From NCBI GenBank assembly GCA_002400495.2, contig NVQL02000018.1:1-59006 (forward strand): a stretch of 59,006 nt of DNA, in the 5' to 3' direction. A program made the translations under genes and the position numbers. Each line of letters opens with the position of its first letter. The first letter of the stretch is position 1. The DNA is from Alphaproteobacteria bacterium. Its GTDB lineage: Bacteria; Pseudomonadota; Alphaproteobacteria; Rhizobiales; OSC116. Positions 8,142 to 18,018 of the stretch are shown in pieces. Below the pieces are notes generated by a model. The model worked only from the letters and a program-made list of their open reading frames with translations, ran no database searches and was not told the DNA's origin.

Positions 8142-9425
8142 ATGATGAGTGACACTCAAAAAATAGAAACACTAGCGGTACACGCAGGGGCAAAGGCCGA
8201 TCCAACCACCAAGGCGCGCGCCACGCCCATATACCAAACCACAGCCTACGAGTTTGACAGCTCCGAACATGCTGCAAACCTATTCGCACTTAAAGAGTTT
8301 GGCAATATCTACACCCGCATCATGAACCCAACCCAAGCGGTACTTGAAGAACGTGTTGCGGCACTAGAAGGCGGCACAGCAGCCTTGGCCGTCGCTTCAG
8401 GCCATGCCGCACAATTGGTCATCATGCACACATTGCTTGAGTCTGGCGATGAATTCCTAGCCGCCAATCAATTATATGGCGGTTCAATCAACCAATTCGG
8501 CGAAAGCTTTAAAAAATTCGGCTGGAAAGTCAACTGGGCAGATGCCACCGACCCCGCTGCCATGAAAGCCGCACTCACCCCCAAAACCAAAGCCATTCAC
8601 ATTGAAAGCTTGGCCAATCCAGGCGGCATCGTCATCGACATTGCAGCCATTGCAAAAATCGCCAACGAAGCAGGCATTCCACTAATAGTCGATAACACCT
8701 TAGCTTCACCATATTTATGTCGCCCGATCGAGCATGGCGCACACATCGTTGTGCATAGCGCCACCAAATTCCTAGGCGGCCACGGCAACAGCATGGGCGG
8801 CGTCATCGTCGATGGTGGTAATTTCGATTGGGGCAAAGATAAAAAATACCCAAGCCTGTGCGAACCTTTGGCTTCTTATAATGGCTTGGTATTGTGGGAC
8901 GCTTTAGGCAGCATTTCTTTCGCCATCGCCTGCCGCGTGCTCGGCCTGCGCGATTTAGGCCCAGCAATCTCACCAATGAATGCCTTCCTTATCCAAACAG
9001 GCATCGAAACTTTGGCTGTCCGTATGGATCGCCATGTAGCCAACGCACAAAAAGTCGCCGAATATCTGCAAGCCCACGATAAAATCGAAAGCGTGAATTA
9101 CGCAGGCCTACCAGATAGCCCCTATCACGATCTAGCCAAAAAATACCTACCCAAAGGCGCAGGCTCTATCCTCACCTTCAGCCTAAAAGGCGGCTATGAT
9201 GCAGGCGTTAAATTGGTCGAAACCGTTGAGTTATTCAGTCATCTAGCCAATGTTGGCGATACCCGCAGCTTGATCATTCATCCTGCCGCCACCACCCACG
9301 CGCAATTGACCGAAGAACAACGCATCGCTTGCGGCGCTGCATCAGGCTTCATCCGCCTGTCAATCGGCATCGAACATGTAGATGACATCATTGCTGATCT
9401 AGATAAACATCTAGCAGCGCTATAA
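8142..9425 (+). CDS. metY: O-acetylhomoserine sulfhydrylase (MetY-type)
   Basis: A 427-residue PLP enzyme of the Cys/Met metabolism family. The PLP lysine is K209 in HSATKFLGGHG, the cofactor Asp lies in PLIVDNTLASPY, and the substrate-binding Arg appears in YTRIMNPT. The long insertions and the FIRLSIGIEHVDDII end match O-acetylhomoserine aminocarboxypropyltransferases more than the shorter cystathionine synthases. It makes homocysteine from O-acetylhomoserine and sulfide in the cytoplasm. ATGs occur at 8142 and 8145; the GGGAGA site at 8134 suits the second slightly better. The leader (7968-8141) has a 6-bp hairpin at 8006-8027 followed by TTTT, too weak to call an attenuator or a SAM riboswitch. 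Confidence 0.93.
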   Translation: MMSDTQKIETLAVHAGAKADPTTKARATPIYQTTAYEFDSSEHAANLFALKEFGNIYTRIMNPTQAVLEERVAALEGGTAALAVASGHAAQLVIMHTLLESGDEFLAANQLYGGSINQFGESFKKFGWKVNWADATDPAAMKAALTPKTKAIHIESLANPGGIVIDIAAIAKIANEAGIPLIVDNTLASPYLCRPIEHGAHIVVHSATKFLGGHGNSMGGVIVDGGNFDWGKDKKYPSLCEPLASYNGLVLWDALGSISFAIACRVLGLRDLGPAISPMNAFLIQTGIETLAVRMDRHVANAQKVAEYLQAHDKIESVNYAGLPDSPYHDLAKKYLPKGAGSILTFSLKGGYDAGVKLVETVELFSHLANVGDTRSLIIHPAATTHAQLTEEQRIACGAASGFIRLSIGIEHVDDIIADLDKHLAAL

Positions 9426-9439
9426 ATATATGAAAATAG

Positions 9440-9469
9440 TAGCGGGTGTTCTAAATGCCCGCTATTTTT
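9440..9469 (+). terminator. Rho-independent terminator of metY
   Basis: The stem TAGCGGG (9440-9446) pairs with CCCGCTA (9458-9464) and is followed by TTTTT. It overlaps the last codons of the convergent acetyltransferase gene, whose TAG stop lies inside the stem. Confidence 0.85.
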
Positions 9470-9827
9470 GTAACTTAATCAGCCCAGCATCAGTCGGCTT
9501 AAACCCGCACTTGGCGTAAAATTCAGTTAAATGCGGCTCATAATCAACATGCAGCCATTCAACGTCAGCTTGCCGCGCCGCCTTAGCAGCACGATTTGCC
9601 AAAGCTGTCGCAATGCCTTGATGTCGATAGTCTTTATGCACACTGGTATCCAGAATAAACGCATGCGCATCGCCGTCCCAAGCCACATTCACAAACCCAA
9701 CCAGAGCATTGCCGTCATAAGCGCAAATATGCGCCAGTCCATGCGCGAGCATGCGGCTAAAATCTTTACGAGAACAGCCACCCCAAGCGCTAGAAAACAA
9801 TGCGTTCAACGCATTATTGTTTGGCAA
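9462..9827 (-). CDS. GNAT family N-acetyltransferase
   Basis: The body is a clear GNAT domain: LVGFVNVAWDGDAHAFILDT, then the acetyl-CoA loop DYRHQGIATALANRA (Q/R-x-x-G-x-A type, about residues 66-80), and EWLHVDYEPHLTEFYAKCGFKP at the C-terminus. The only conventional start in frame is a TTG at 9827 (121 residues), but the frame stays open upstream to 9887 and would encode EIGNDFISQIIYKTNPLP, which fits the N-terminal part expected for this family. So either translation starts at a rare ATT or the annotated start truncates the protein. The substrate is unknown. Confidence 0.8.
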   Translation of the reverse strand: MPNNNALNALFSSAWGGCSRKDFSRMLAHGLAHICAYDGNALVGFVNVAWDGDAHAFILDTSVHKDYRHQGIATALANRAAKAARQADVEWLHVDYEPHLTEFYAKCGFKPTDAGLIKLQK

Positions 9828-10098
9828 TGGATTGGTCTTATAGATTATTTGGCTGATGAAATCATTACCAATTTCAATTCAGGCCAATAAGCCATGTAAA
9901 CCAGCGAGAAACAGGCCAAGCCCGTATATGTCATAATATAAATATCCATGTCTATCCCTTAAAATAAACCCCGCATACTATTTAGCCTTAATATATTAAA
10001 AAATAGCCTTAAATTTAGTTAAACTTTTATATTTCTAATGCATTTGCCAACAAACCTTATATGCTGACCAAAATTTTGTGAAAATATAATGGGATGAA

Positions 10099-12738
10099 AT
10101 GATGAAAACTGAGCAACCGCAAACCATCTATTTAAAAGACTATAAGCCCAGTGATTATTTAATCAGCCACATTGAGTTAGATTTCAAACTAGCCGCAAAC
10201 CAAACCCAAACCCACGCAGTGCTGTCCATTAAACCCAACAATCAAACAGGCGCACCTTTGGTGCTAAATGGCGAAGATTTAAAACTCATCACCATCGCCA
10301 TCAATGGCGCAGCGCTTAAAACCAACGAATATGGCCATAAAGACAATTTTCTAACCATCCACAACCCACCAACAAAACCGTTCACCCTCACCACATTGGC
10401 CGAAACCAACCCCGAGGCCAATACCAGCCTGTCAGGCCTATATCTCACCCATGATACATATTGCACCCAGTGCGAGGCCGAAGGCTTTCGCAAAATCACT
10501 TTCTCGCTCGACCGCCCAGATGTCCTGTCCACCTACAATGTGCGCCTCGAAGCCAACAAAAACCACTGCCCAATCCTGCTATCAAACGGTAACTTAATCG
10601 AACAAGGCGCGGTTAAAGGCAAAACCAATTCACATTATGCCATCTGGCAAGACCCACACCCAAAACCGACTTATCTATTTGCCTTGGTGGCAGGCGATTT
10701 AGATTATCTCAGTGACAGCTACCTCACTGCCGATGGCAATAATGTGGCGCTCAACATCTATGTCGAACGCGGCAATAAAGCCAAAGCCGAATATGCCATG
10801 GGCGCATTAAAACGCTCATTCAAATGGGATGAAGAACGTTTTGGCCGCATATATGATTTGGATATATTCAACATCGTCGCCGTGCCCCATTTCAACATGG
10901 GCGCGATGGAAAATAAGGGCTTAAATGTGTTTAACGATAAATACATCCTAGCCAGCGCAGAAACCGCCACCGATATGGATTTTGAACTGATCGAAGCGGT
11001 CATCGGCCACGAATATTTCCACAATTGGACAGGCAACCGCATCACCTGCCGCGATTGGTTTCAACTTTGCCTCAAAGAAGGCCTCACCGTATTCAGAGAT
11101 GCCGAATTCACCTCAGACCTGCGCTCCCGCGCCGTCAAACGTATCGACGACGTCAAAGGCCTGCGCGCAGGCCAATTTGCCGAAGATGCGGGCCCCATGG
11201 CACATCCATGCCGCCCCGACTCGTTCATCGAGATCGATAATTTCTACACCGCCACAGTTTACCGCAAAGGCGCCGAAGTGGTGCGCGCCTTATATAGCCT
11301 AGTCGGCAAAGACGGCTTCCGTGCCTCAATGGATTATTATTTCGAAAATTTCGATGGTCAAGCCGCCACGGTTAAAGATTTCCTCAACTGTTTTGAGCAA
11401 GTCACTGGCCGTGATTTAACCCAGTTCGAAATCTGGTACAGCCAAGCAGGCACACCCACACTAAAATATAGCACTATATATAATGAGCAGGCGCAAACTT
11501 ATGCGCTCACCATCGAACAAAGCTGCAAACCAACCCCAGGCCAGGAGCAAAAGCATAATTATCACATGCCGATCAAGCTTGGCCTGCTCGCTAAAGATGG
11601 CACAGATATGCCATTAATTATCGCGGGTAAACCCGTTGCCAATGGCATGGTCGAGATTACCGAAGCCAAAACCACATTCACTTTCGAGCAAATAACCGAA
11701 AAACCCGTCATTTCATTTCTGCGCGATTTCTCCGTCCCGGTAAATGTCGAAACCCAAACCGATATTGACGACTTATTATTCCTAATGGCCAATGATAATG
11801 ACCCATTTAACCGCTGGCAAGCAGGCCAAAGCGTGGCAATGCAAGCCATTATATCACTCATCAACGGCGCGCCTGAGGCCGATATATTAGATGGCCGCTT
11901 GGCAACCGCTATTTGTAAAAGTATTAATAATAAAGGCTTAGATGCCGCCTTGCGGGCATTGATCCTCACTTTACCCTCATTGCCCGAAATCGGCCTAAAA
12001 GTCGGCAAAAATATCGATTACAGCGCCATTCATGCCGCGCGAGAAAGCTTAGCAACTCACATTGCCACCCAAAATCAAGCCGATATGCTAAAGCTTTATC
12101 AACAATTCAATCAAGATCAAAATTTTGAGCCAGATGCCAAAGGCGCGGGCGTGCGGGCATTTAGAAACGCATTATTGCGAGATTTAAATAAAATCGATAA
12201 CACCGATCATCAAGCTTTGCTGGTCTCACATTATAAAAATGCAAATAATATGGTCGATATGATGGGCAGCCTATCAGTAATGACCAATTTAGCTGGCTTT
12301 GACGCAGCAGCTTATGTCAACGATTTTTATCAAAAATTCAAACATGATCATCTGGTAATTGACAAATGGTTCGCCCTGCAAGGCCGTGCCATTAACCAGC
12401 AAACCCTTGCCGCCGTTAAAAAACTTACAACTCACGAGCAATTTTCGTTCGAAACTCCGAACAATGTATATTCATTAATCGGCTCTTTTGTAAGCGGAAA
12501 TCCAGTTGGCTTCCACGCGCAAGATGGCTCTGGCTATGAGTTTTTGGCCGATACCATCATTAAACTCGATCGCTTTAACCCGCAAATCGCAGCGCGCATG
12601 CTCACGCCTTTAAGAAGTTGGAAAAGCCTCGAGCCAAAACGTCAAGAATTAGCCAAACAAGCCTTAGAAAAAATTATAGATGTGAATAACCTTTCGGCCA
12701 ATACATTCGAAATAGCATCAAAATCCCTTAACTTTTAA
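10099..12738 (+). CDS. pepN: Aminopeptidase N (M1 family)
   Basis: The 879-residue protein has full M1 aminopeptidase architecture: an N-terminal beta domain, the exopeptidase GAMEN motif (residues 268-272), the zinc site H304-E-x-x-H308 with third ligand E327, and the long alpha-helical C-terminal domain. The length is close to E. coli PepN (870). It removes N-terminal residues from peptides in the cytoplasm during protein turnover. ATGs at 10099 and 10102 are both possible after GGGATGA. It appears to be a single-gene unit; no terminator is evident behind it. Confidence 0.96.
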   Translation: MMKTEQPQTIYLKDYKPSDYLISHIELDFKLAANQTQTHAVLSIKPNNQTGAPLVLNGEDLKLITIAINGAALKTNEYGHKDNFLTIHNPPTKPFTLTTLAETNPEANTSLSGLYLTHDTYCTQCEAEGFRKITFSLDRPDVLSTYNVRLEANKNHCPILLSNGNLIEQGAVKGKTNSHYAIWQDPHPKPTYLFALVAGDLDYLSDSYLTADGNNVALNIYVERGNKAKAEYAMGALKRSFKWDEERFGRIYDLDIFNIVAVPHFNMGAMENKGLNVFNDKYILASAETATDMDFELIEAVIGHEYFHNWTGNRITCRDWFQLCLKEGLTVFRDAEFTSDLRSRAVKRIDDVKGLRAGQFAEDAGPMAHPCRPDSFIEIDNFYTATVYRKGAEVVRALYSLVGKDGFRASMDYYFENFDGQAATVKDFLNCFEQVTGRDLTQFEIWYSQAGTPTLKYSTIYNEQAQTYALTIEQSCKPTPGQEQKHNYHMPIKLGLLAKDGTDMPLIIAGKPVANGMVEITEAKTTFTFEQITEKPVISFLRDFSVPVNVETQTDIDDLLFLMANDNDPFNRWQAGQSVAMQAIISLINGAPEADILDGRLATAICKSINNKGLDAALRALILTLPSLPEIGLKVGKNIDYSAIHAARESLATHIATQNQADMLKLYQQFNQDQNFEPDAKGAGVRAFRNALLRDLNKIDNTDHQALLVSHYKNANNMVDMMGSLSVMTNLAGFDAAAYVNDFYQKFKHDHLVIDKWFALQGRAINQQTLAAVKKLTTHEQFSFETPNNVYSLIGSFVSGNPVGFHAQDGSGYEFLADTIIKLDRFNPQIAARMLTPLRSWKSLEPKRQELAKQALEKIIDVNNLSANTFEIASKSLNF

Positions 12739-12911
12739 TCCCTTAGTTCAAGTCAAGCTAAAAGGATAAAATTTGAATGAAAAAATTAATCTCTTATTAA
12801 CCATAATATTGCTAGACAAATCACCCCAAAATGACTCACAACTAACATATGATTCGAAGGTGCGGCACATCTTAAGAATCTTTAGATGCGGATCATTATA
12901 AGGAGGCAGAG

Positions 12912-15218
12912 TTGGAGAATAGTCAGCAGGTTGGCATACACCCAAAATACACCCCATTAGGCCTGGGGATACAATTGGAAAAGAAAGCAGATTTTTTCAC
13001 CAACAGTAAGTTGATGAAACGTCTGATTCCTATCTTATCGCTCGTATTTGTAGCGATAGTCACTTGGGGGGTTATTTCCCAAGGGATTAGTCAATATCAG
13101 GTAATTAAAGACACCGAACGTAACCGAATAGGTTTGATCAGCAATATTGTGGCACATAATATAGCCGCAGCGCAAGCTGCCGACTCCGCAAATTCTATCC
13201 TTCCGGTTGCCCCTTCTGTTAGCGATTTAAAAAAGTCGCTGCCTAAAAATGTAGATTTCAATGCGCAAACCATCATGATTGTAGATGGCAGCGGCATCAT
13301 CACAGCCTCAGTTCCAGAGACTGTCGGCTATATTGCACATGAGTTGAACCAAATCACCCAGTCAGCTTTAATCAGCACCAGTGGTGATGGTACAGCGTAT
13401 AACCGTTCCATCACCCTCAGCAATGGCGTCGAAGTTTTCATTCAGAAAACCGATATTGCCAGCAACAATCTAAGCCTTGTTGCCATGCAAAAAATCAGTC
13501 ATATCGAGCAATTATGGTGGGTGGATATTGGCACCAGCCTTTCACTTGCAGTGATCGCGACATTTGTACTCATTCTAATGACCATCGGCTTTTTAATGCA
13601 AATATTGCATTCAAGCCGTGCCGAAGAGATTATTGAAGCCACAGGCAATCATTTAAACCGCACTTTAGATAGAGGTAGCTCTGGTTTGTGGGATTGGGAC
13701 ATTGCCCGCGGTCATGTATTTTGGTCATCCTCTATGTTCGATATATTGGGGCTCAAAAAATACCGCCACGTATTATCATTTGGTGAAATCAAATCTATTT
13801 TGCACGATGACGACAAAGGCATTATTAATGAGCTTAACGAATTGATCCAAAGCGGTGGAAAAGTTTTTGATCGTGAATTCAGAATGTTACACGCCAAAGG
13901 CGATTGGGTATGGTTGCACATTCGCGGCGAAATCGTCAAAGAAGAATATGAAGCCACAATACGCCTAGTCGGTGTAACCTCCGACATTACCGAACAAAAG
14001 GCCATAGAAGCCCGCTCACACCTCGCGGACTTGCATTTGGTACAAGCCATTGAAAACATCTCTGAAGGCTTTGTGATGTGGGATAATGACCGTCGTTTGG
14101 TTATGTGTAATAAAAAGTTCCAAGAATTTTTCAAATTGCCCAGCTCAGCGGTCAGAAAAGGAAGACATCAGAATGATGTTTTCGCCGCTGGCCAAGAAAT
14201 TTTAAGCAAAAACATCATTGCGCTCGATGAGTATACGGATACTGACCATAGCGCCTATGAATATTTGCTTGCCGATGGCCGTTGGTTGCATGTTTCAGAG
14301 CGGGTCACAAAAAATGGCAGCTTTGTTAGCGTTGGTACTGACATTTCGCACATAAAGCGTCATGAAAGTAAATTGGTCGAAAGCGAACGCGAGCTTTTGG
14401 AAACTGTAAGTGATTTAGAAGTTACTAAGCAAGAGCTTGAAACCAAACAAGAATTGTTGGTTTCTAAGCAAAAAGAATTGGAAGTTTACGCCGAACGCGC
14501 CAACAGCGCCAACCGCGCAAAAACCGAATTCTTAGCCAATATGAGTCACGAATTGCGCACACCTTTAAACGCTATTATTGGTTTTTCAGAGTTGATTCAA
14601 AGCCAAACATTTGGTGATATTAAAGAACCACGTTATGTAGAATATGCAGGCGATATTCACAAAAGCGGTGAACATTTACTATTGGTGATTAATGACATTT
14701 TAGATATGTCAAAAATCGAATCTGGTAACATGCAGCTTGAAATGCAAAAAGTAGAGTTGAACGAGGTCGCACAAAGCTGCGCACGCATCATTTCAGGTCG
14801 TGCCAGTGATCAAAATGTCGAGCTGGATTTACAAATCAGTGATGATCTTTACATCAATGCCGATAAACGCGCGCTCAAGCAAATCCTGTTAAACCTCTTA
14901 TCAAATGCCGTAAAATTCAGTCATGATGGTGGCCACGTGACCTTAAAAGCCGAAAATTTAGATGATGGCATTATCATTGAAATTATCGATGATGGCATTG
15001 GCATGAACGCAGAATCTCTATCCAAAGTCGGCCAACCATTCGCTCAAGTCGGCAACCCGCTCACTAAAAATCACGATGGTTCAGGTTTGGGTCTTTCTAT
15101 ATCAAAATCATTGACCGAAATGCATGGCGGCTCACTGAGCATTAATAGTGTGGTCGATAAAGGCACTGTCGTTTCATTGAATTTGCCGCAATATAAAAAA
15201 GTGAGAATGTCAGCATAA
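12912..15218 (+). CDS. PAS-domain sensor histidine kinase
   Basis: The TTG start at 12912 is supported by an AGGAGG site at 12901-12906. Two membrane segments (about residues 35-58 and 200-230) bracket a roughly 140-residue periplasmic sensor region. Then come a PAS/PAC domain (about 250-370), a second PAS domain of the PAS-7 type (ISEGFVMWDNDRRLVMCNKKF), a coiled coil rich in E-L-E-T-K-Q, a HisKA domain with phospho-acceptor H546 in MSHELRTPLN, and an HATPase with N box LLNLLSNAVKFS, G1 IDDGIGM and G2 GSGLGLSI. There is no receiver domain. The core resembles PleC/DivJ-type alphaproteobacterial kinases. No response regulator is adjacent, so its partner is unknown. Confidence 0.9.
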   Translation: MENSQQVGIHPKYTPLGLGIQLEKKADFFTNSKLMKRLIPILSLVFVAIVTWGVISQGISQYQVIKDTERNRIGLISNIVAHNIAAAQAADSANSILPVAPSVSDLKKSLPKNVDFNAQTIMIVDGSGIITASVPETVGYIAHELNQITQSALISTSGDGTAYNRSITLSNGVEVFIQKTDIASNNLSLVAMQKISHIEQLWWVDIGTSLSLAVIATFVLILMTIGFLMQILHSSRAEEIIEATGNHLNRTLDRGSSGLWDWDIARGHVFWSSSMFDILGLKKYRHVLSFGEIKSILHDDDKGIINELNELIQSGGKVFDREFRMLHAKGDWVWLHIRGEIVKEEYEATIRLVGVTSDITEQKAIEARSHLADLHLVQAIENISEGFVMWDNDRRLVMCNKKFQEFFKLPSSAVRKGRHQNDVFAAGQEILSKNIIALDEYTDTDHSAYEYLLADGRWLHVSERVTKNGSFVSVGTDISHIKRHESKLVESERELLETVSDLEVTKQELETKQELLVSKQKELEVYAERANSANRAKTEFLANMSHELRTPLNAIIGFSELIQSQTFGDIKEPRYVEYAGDIHKSGEHLLLVINDILDMSKIESGNMQLEMQKVELNEVAQSCARIISGRASDQNVELDLQISDDLYINADKRALKQILLNLLSNAVKFSHDGGHVTLKAENLDDGIIIEIIDDGIGMNAESLSKVGQPFAQVGNPLTKNHDGSGLGLSISKSLTEMHGGSLSINSVVDKGTVVSLNLPQYKKVRMSA

Positions 15219-15254
15219 TCTCCCTCCAAACGTTGATATTCGAGCTTGATTTAG

Positions 15255-15287
15255 GGCATATTAATCTGATGATTGATATGCCTTTTT
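15255..15287 (+). terminator. Rho-independent terminator after the histidine kinase
   Basis: A 12-bp stem (15255-15266 with 15271-15282, one G-T pair) with loop TGAT is followed by TTTTT at 15283-15287. It separates the kinase from the AbrB-type gene. Confidence 0.9.
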
Positions 15288-15310
15288 AAATTAAGTTACA
15301 AAAAGAAAAA

Positions 15311-16354
15311 ATGATAAAATTCGAATTTATAGATATTTTCAAAACCCTTATTTTAGGGGCGCTAGGCGCCAGTATTGCCTTTCATTTTGGTTTTCCAGCG
15401 CCATTTTTAATGGGGCCAGCCATTGTCGTCACTCTGGCTTGTTTGGCGGGGCAAAAAATGCTCATCACTCCCAATTTACGTGACATTTGTTTTATCTTCA
15501 TTGGTCTGTCCATGGGCACTAGCGCCACGCCCGACGTTTTAGATGCCATGGTAAAATGGCCCGTTAGCTTTATTGTTTTGGCGTTCTGCGTTTATTTAAT
15601 TATGGTTTTTGGTAGCCAAATTTTAACCAAATTATTCAACTTCAAACCCATCGAAGCTGTGTTGGCATCAACCCCAGGTCATTTAAGCTTTGTGCTGGCT
15701 TTGTCCGAGGCTAATGGCGCGGATACAAAAAAAATAGCCTTGGTGCAGTCCATGCGCATGTTGGCACTCACCATGATTGTGCCATTCGTTTTACTATCGC
15801 TGGATTTAGAATTGCCACAGTTAAACATCATCCGCACACTCATGCCCATATACCTAATCACCATTTTGGCCATCGCCGCCGCAATCACTGGCTTTATATG
15901 CAAAAAGCTAAAAATGCCAGCGGCTTATTTAATTGGCGGCATGTTCATTTCAACCGCCACTCACATCACTGGCGCGGTTGATGGCGTGATGCCGCAATGG
16001 GCCATCATTCCAGCTTTCATCATCATGGGCTGCCTCATCGGCACGCGGTTTAATGGGGCGAGTTGGGGCTTGATTAAGAACATATTATTACCCAGCGCCA
16101 CCTATTTTGTTTTCGCGTTTTCATTGGCCGCAGCCGCTGCGGGTATCGTATATATGCTTACCGATTTGCCATTTGCCCAAGTGCTAATAGCCTTCTCACC
16201 GGGCGGGGTCGAGGCAATGATAGCCATGGCTTTATTGCTCAATGCCGACCCAACTTTTGTCGCCGCTCACCACATTATTCGCCTGTTTATTTTGGCAGCG
16301 CTTTTGCCTTGGATGTTGGCGCGGCTAAATAAAAAACTCAAGAAGCACAGTTAG
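15311..16354 (+). CDS. AbrB family membrane protein (duplicated AbrB domain)
   Basis: A 347-residue polytopic protein with about ten hydrophobic segments forming two similar halves. Each half carries the FPAPFLMGPA / MPAAYLIGGM-type motif, and each has a P/S-G repeat (STPGHLSFVLALSEANGAD and FSPGGVEAMIAMALLLNADP), the signature of the AbrB duplication family once mislabelled ammonia monooxygenase. These inner-membrane proteins are regulators or transporters of uncertain substrate. A short leader with AAAAAGAAAAA precedes the ATG. The family call is strong and the function is unknown. Confidence 0.87.
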   Translation: MIKFEFIDIFKTLILGALGASIAFHFGFPAPFLMGPAIVVTLACLAGQKMLITPNLRDICFIFIGLSMGTSATPDVLDAMVKWPVSFIVLAFCVYLIMVFGSQILTKLFNFKPIEAVLASTPGHLSFVLALSEANGADTKKIALVQSMRMLALTMIVPFVLLSLDLELPQLNIIRTLMPIYLITILAIAAAITGFICKKLKMPAAYLIGGMFISTATHITGAVDGVMPQWAIIPAFIIMGCLIGTRFNGASWGLIKNILLPSATYFVFAFSLAAAAAGIVYMLTDLPFAQVLIAFSPGGVEAMIAMALLLNADPTFVAAHHIIRLFILAALLPWMLARLNKKLKKHS

Positions 16355-16414
16355 GTTTGACAAAACTCTATGAAAGTTCTAACTTTTTATAAATCTTAGG
16401 GAGAGAAATCGCAA

Positions 16415-16678
16415 ATGGACAAGTTTGAAGCCATATCCACTACAGCAACTGATAAAATCAACCACCTGCTTAAAGACAGCCTTGATAAAGATCAGCAAAA
16501 AGAAATCGTCAACATCATCGAACGGGCAGTGATTAAGGCCATTCTAGAAGGTCAACATCGCGCAGTTGATGCGGCGTTAAAATGCCCCGAAGCCGATCAA
16601 GATGTTGCACATAAAATTGCCACCGAAATTCGCAAGAAAAACGATGCACTCATTGTAAACCTATGTAGCCAACGTTAA
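16415..16678 (+). CDS. Small helical hypothetical protein
   Basis: An 87-residue acidic protein, predicted soluble and almost all helical (LKDSLDKDQQKEIVNIIERAVIKAILEGQHRAVDAAL). It is preceded by a good GGGAGAG site (16400-16406) and followed by a terminator, which supports real expression. It contains two Cys residues, no signal peptide, and no motif I recognise. It lies 60 bases after the AbrB-type gene and may share its transcript. Confidence 0.65.
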   Translation: MDKFEAISTTATDKINHLLKDSLDKDQQKEIVNIIERAVIKAILEGQHRAVDAALKCPEADQDVAHKIATEIRKKNDALIVNLCSQR

Positions 16679-16682
16679 ATTT

Positions 16683-16720
16683 AAAAAATGCCGTAACATT
16701 AATGTCGCGGAATTTTTAAT
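16683..16720. terminator. Bidirectional terminator between the small gene and patB
   Basis: The inverted repeat CCGTAACATT / AATGTCGCGG (16691-16710, one mismatch and one G-T pair, loop TTAA) has A-rich sequence on its left (16683-16688) and TTTTT on its right (16713-16717), so it can serve both convergent genes. Confidence 0.7.
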
Positions 16721-16728
16721 AAATAGCG

Positions 16729-17898
16729 TCATTGCAAGTCAGAAAAAGCGTCTTTCAAGCGTTGGGTCGCGTCAATCACCACCGATCTTGAGCAGGCAAT
16801 GTTAAAGCGCATAAATAACCGCCCACTTTCGCCAAATTGCAAACCAGGTGAGGGCGCAATTTTCGCCACCTTCTGAATGCGGCTTAAAATTTCATCTTTG
16901 GTCATGCCCGTACCGCTAAAATCCACCCAAGATAAATAAGTGGAATCTAATTTCATCGATGCCAAACCGGGGATCTTGTTGATCGCTTCATCAAACACTT
17001 TGCGGTTGCCATCCAAATATTCAATACATTCTTCAAGCCACTCTTCGCCGCCATTATAGGCCGCTTCAAGCATGGTCATGCCAACCGCACTTCCCGATAT
17101 ACCAGTGCCTTTAGCAAATTTTTCATAAGCAGTATGTAGTTTTTTATCTTGAATGATCACATTACCAGTATGGCTGCCCGCAATGTTAAATGTCTTGCTG
17201 GCCGAGGTCAGCACAATGGTTCTGGCAATCTGTTCAGGCGCAGCGAGCGACATAATGGTGTGTTTATGGCCGTCAAATACCAAATCATGATGAATTTCAT
17301 CCGACACCAATAATAAATCATGCTTCTCGCAAAATTCAGCAACTGCTTTTAGCTCTTCCTTAGTCCACACGCGGCCAGATGGGTTATGCGGTGAGCAGAA
17401 TAACATCATGGTCTCATCGCCAGTGAGCGAGGCTTCCAAAGCGTCCAAATCCATCTCATAACGGCCATTGACATTGACCAAATCAGAGCTATGCGCGCGG
17501 CGTTCAGCACCACTAATCACCAATTCGAATACATGATAAACTGGCGTGAAAATAATCACTCCATCATTCTTTTCGGTAAAGGCGGCAATGCACAAACCAA
17601 ATGCGTTAACAATGCCATGAGTGGTCGAAATCCAGTCAGGCTCAATCGTCCAATTGTGGCGGCGCTCCATCCAGCTCACAATGGCATTTTTATAACTGGT
17701 ATCGGGGCCATAATAGCCATAAACTTCGTTTTTCAATAGGCCTTTAAGCGAGTCAGCTACCGATTTTGGCGGCGCAAAATCCATATCAGCCACCCACATC
17801 GGGATGCCATCCACAGGGCTAACACCAAAAAGTGATTCCATCATATCCCATTTCATGGAATGTGTATTTAAGCGATTGATGACTCTATCAAAATCCAT
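16729..17898 (-). CDS. PatB/MalY-type PLP-dependent cystathionine beta-lyase
   Basis: The 389-residue protein is a fold-type I aminotransferase-like enzyme. It has WVADMDFAPPKSV near residue 36, the substrate loop CSPHNPSGRVWTKEEL, the cofactor Asp in LLVSDEIHHDL, the PLP lysine K235 in SASKTFNIAG, and the carboxylate-binding Arg in RLFMRFNIACSR. PatB/MalY proteins cleave cystathionine or cysteine C-S bonds to homocysteine or pyruvate, ammonia and sulfide. It could act with the MetY-type enzyme encoded 8 kb away in sulfur amino acid flux, but it is not in an operon with it. Length and motifs are normal. Confidence 0.9.
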   Translation of the reverse strand: MDFDRVINRLNTHSMKWDMMESLFGVSPVDGIPMWVADMDFAPPKSVADSLKGLLKNEVYGYYGPDTSYKNAIVSWMERRHNWTIEPDWISTTHGIVNAFGLCIAAFTEKNDGVIIFTPVYHVFELVISGAERRAHSSDLVNVNGRYEMDLDALEASLTGDETMMLFCSPHNPSGRVWTKEELKAVAEFCEKHDLLLVSDEIHHDLVFDGHKHTIMSLAAPEQIARTIVLTSASKTFNIAGSHTGNVIIQDKKLHTAYEKFAKGTGISGSAVGMTMLEAAYNGGEEWLEECIEYLDGNRKVFDEAINKIPGLASMKLDSTYLSWVDFSGTGMTKDEILSRIQKVAKIAPSPGLQFGESGRLFMRFNIACSRSVVIDATQRLKDAFSDLQ

Positions 17899-18018
17899 TT
17901 TACTTTCCCCAAATTATTAGATGTTTAAGCTATACCAAGACAGCCGCAAAAGAAACAACAATTGTGATCCAACAAAATTTATGGTCTAATTTAAGTATCG
18001 TTAATATAGGAGGTCGTT

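Noticed and set aside
12748..12957. 69-codon minus-strand frame between pepN and the histidine kinase
   Set aside because: No ribosome binding site or motif, and it overlaps the start and AGGAGG site of the kinase gene.
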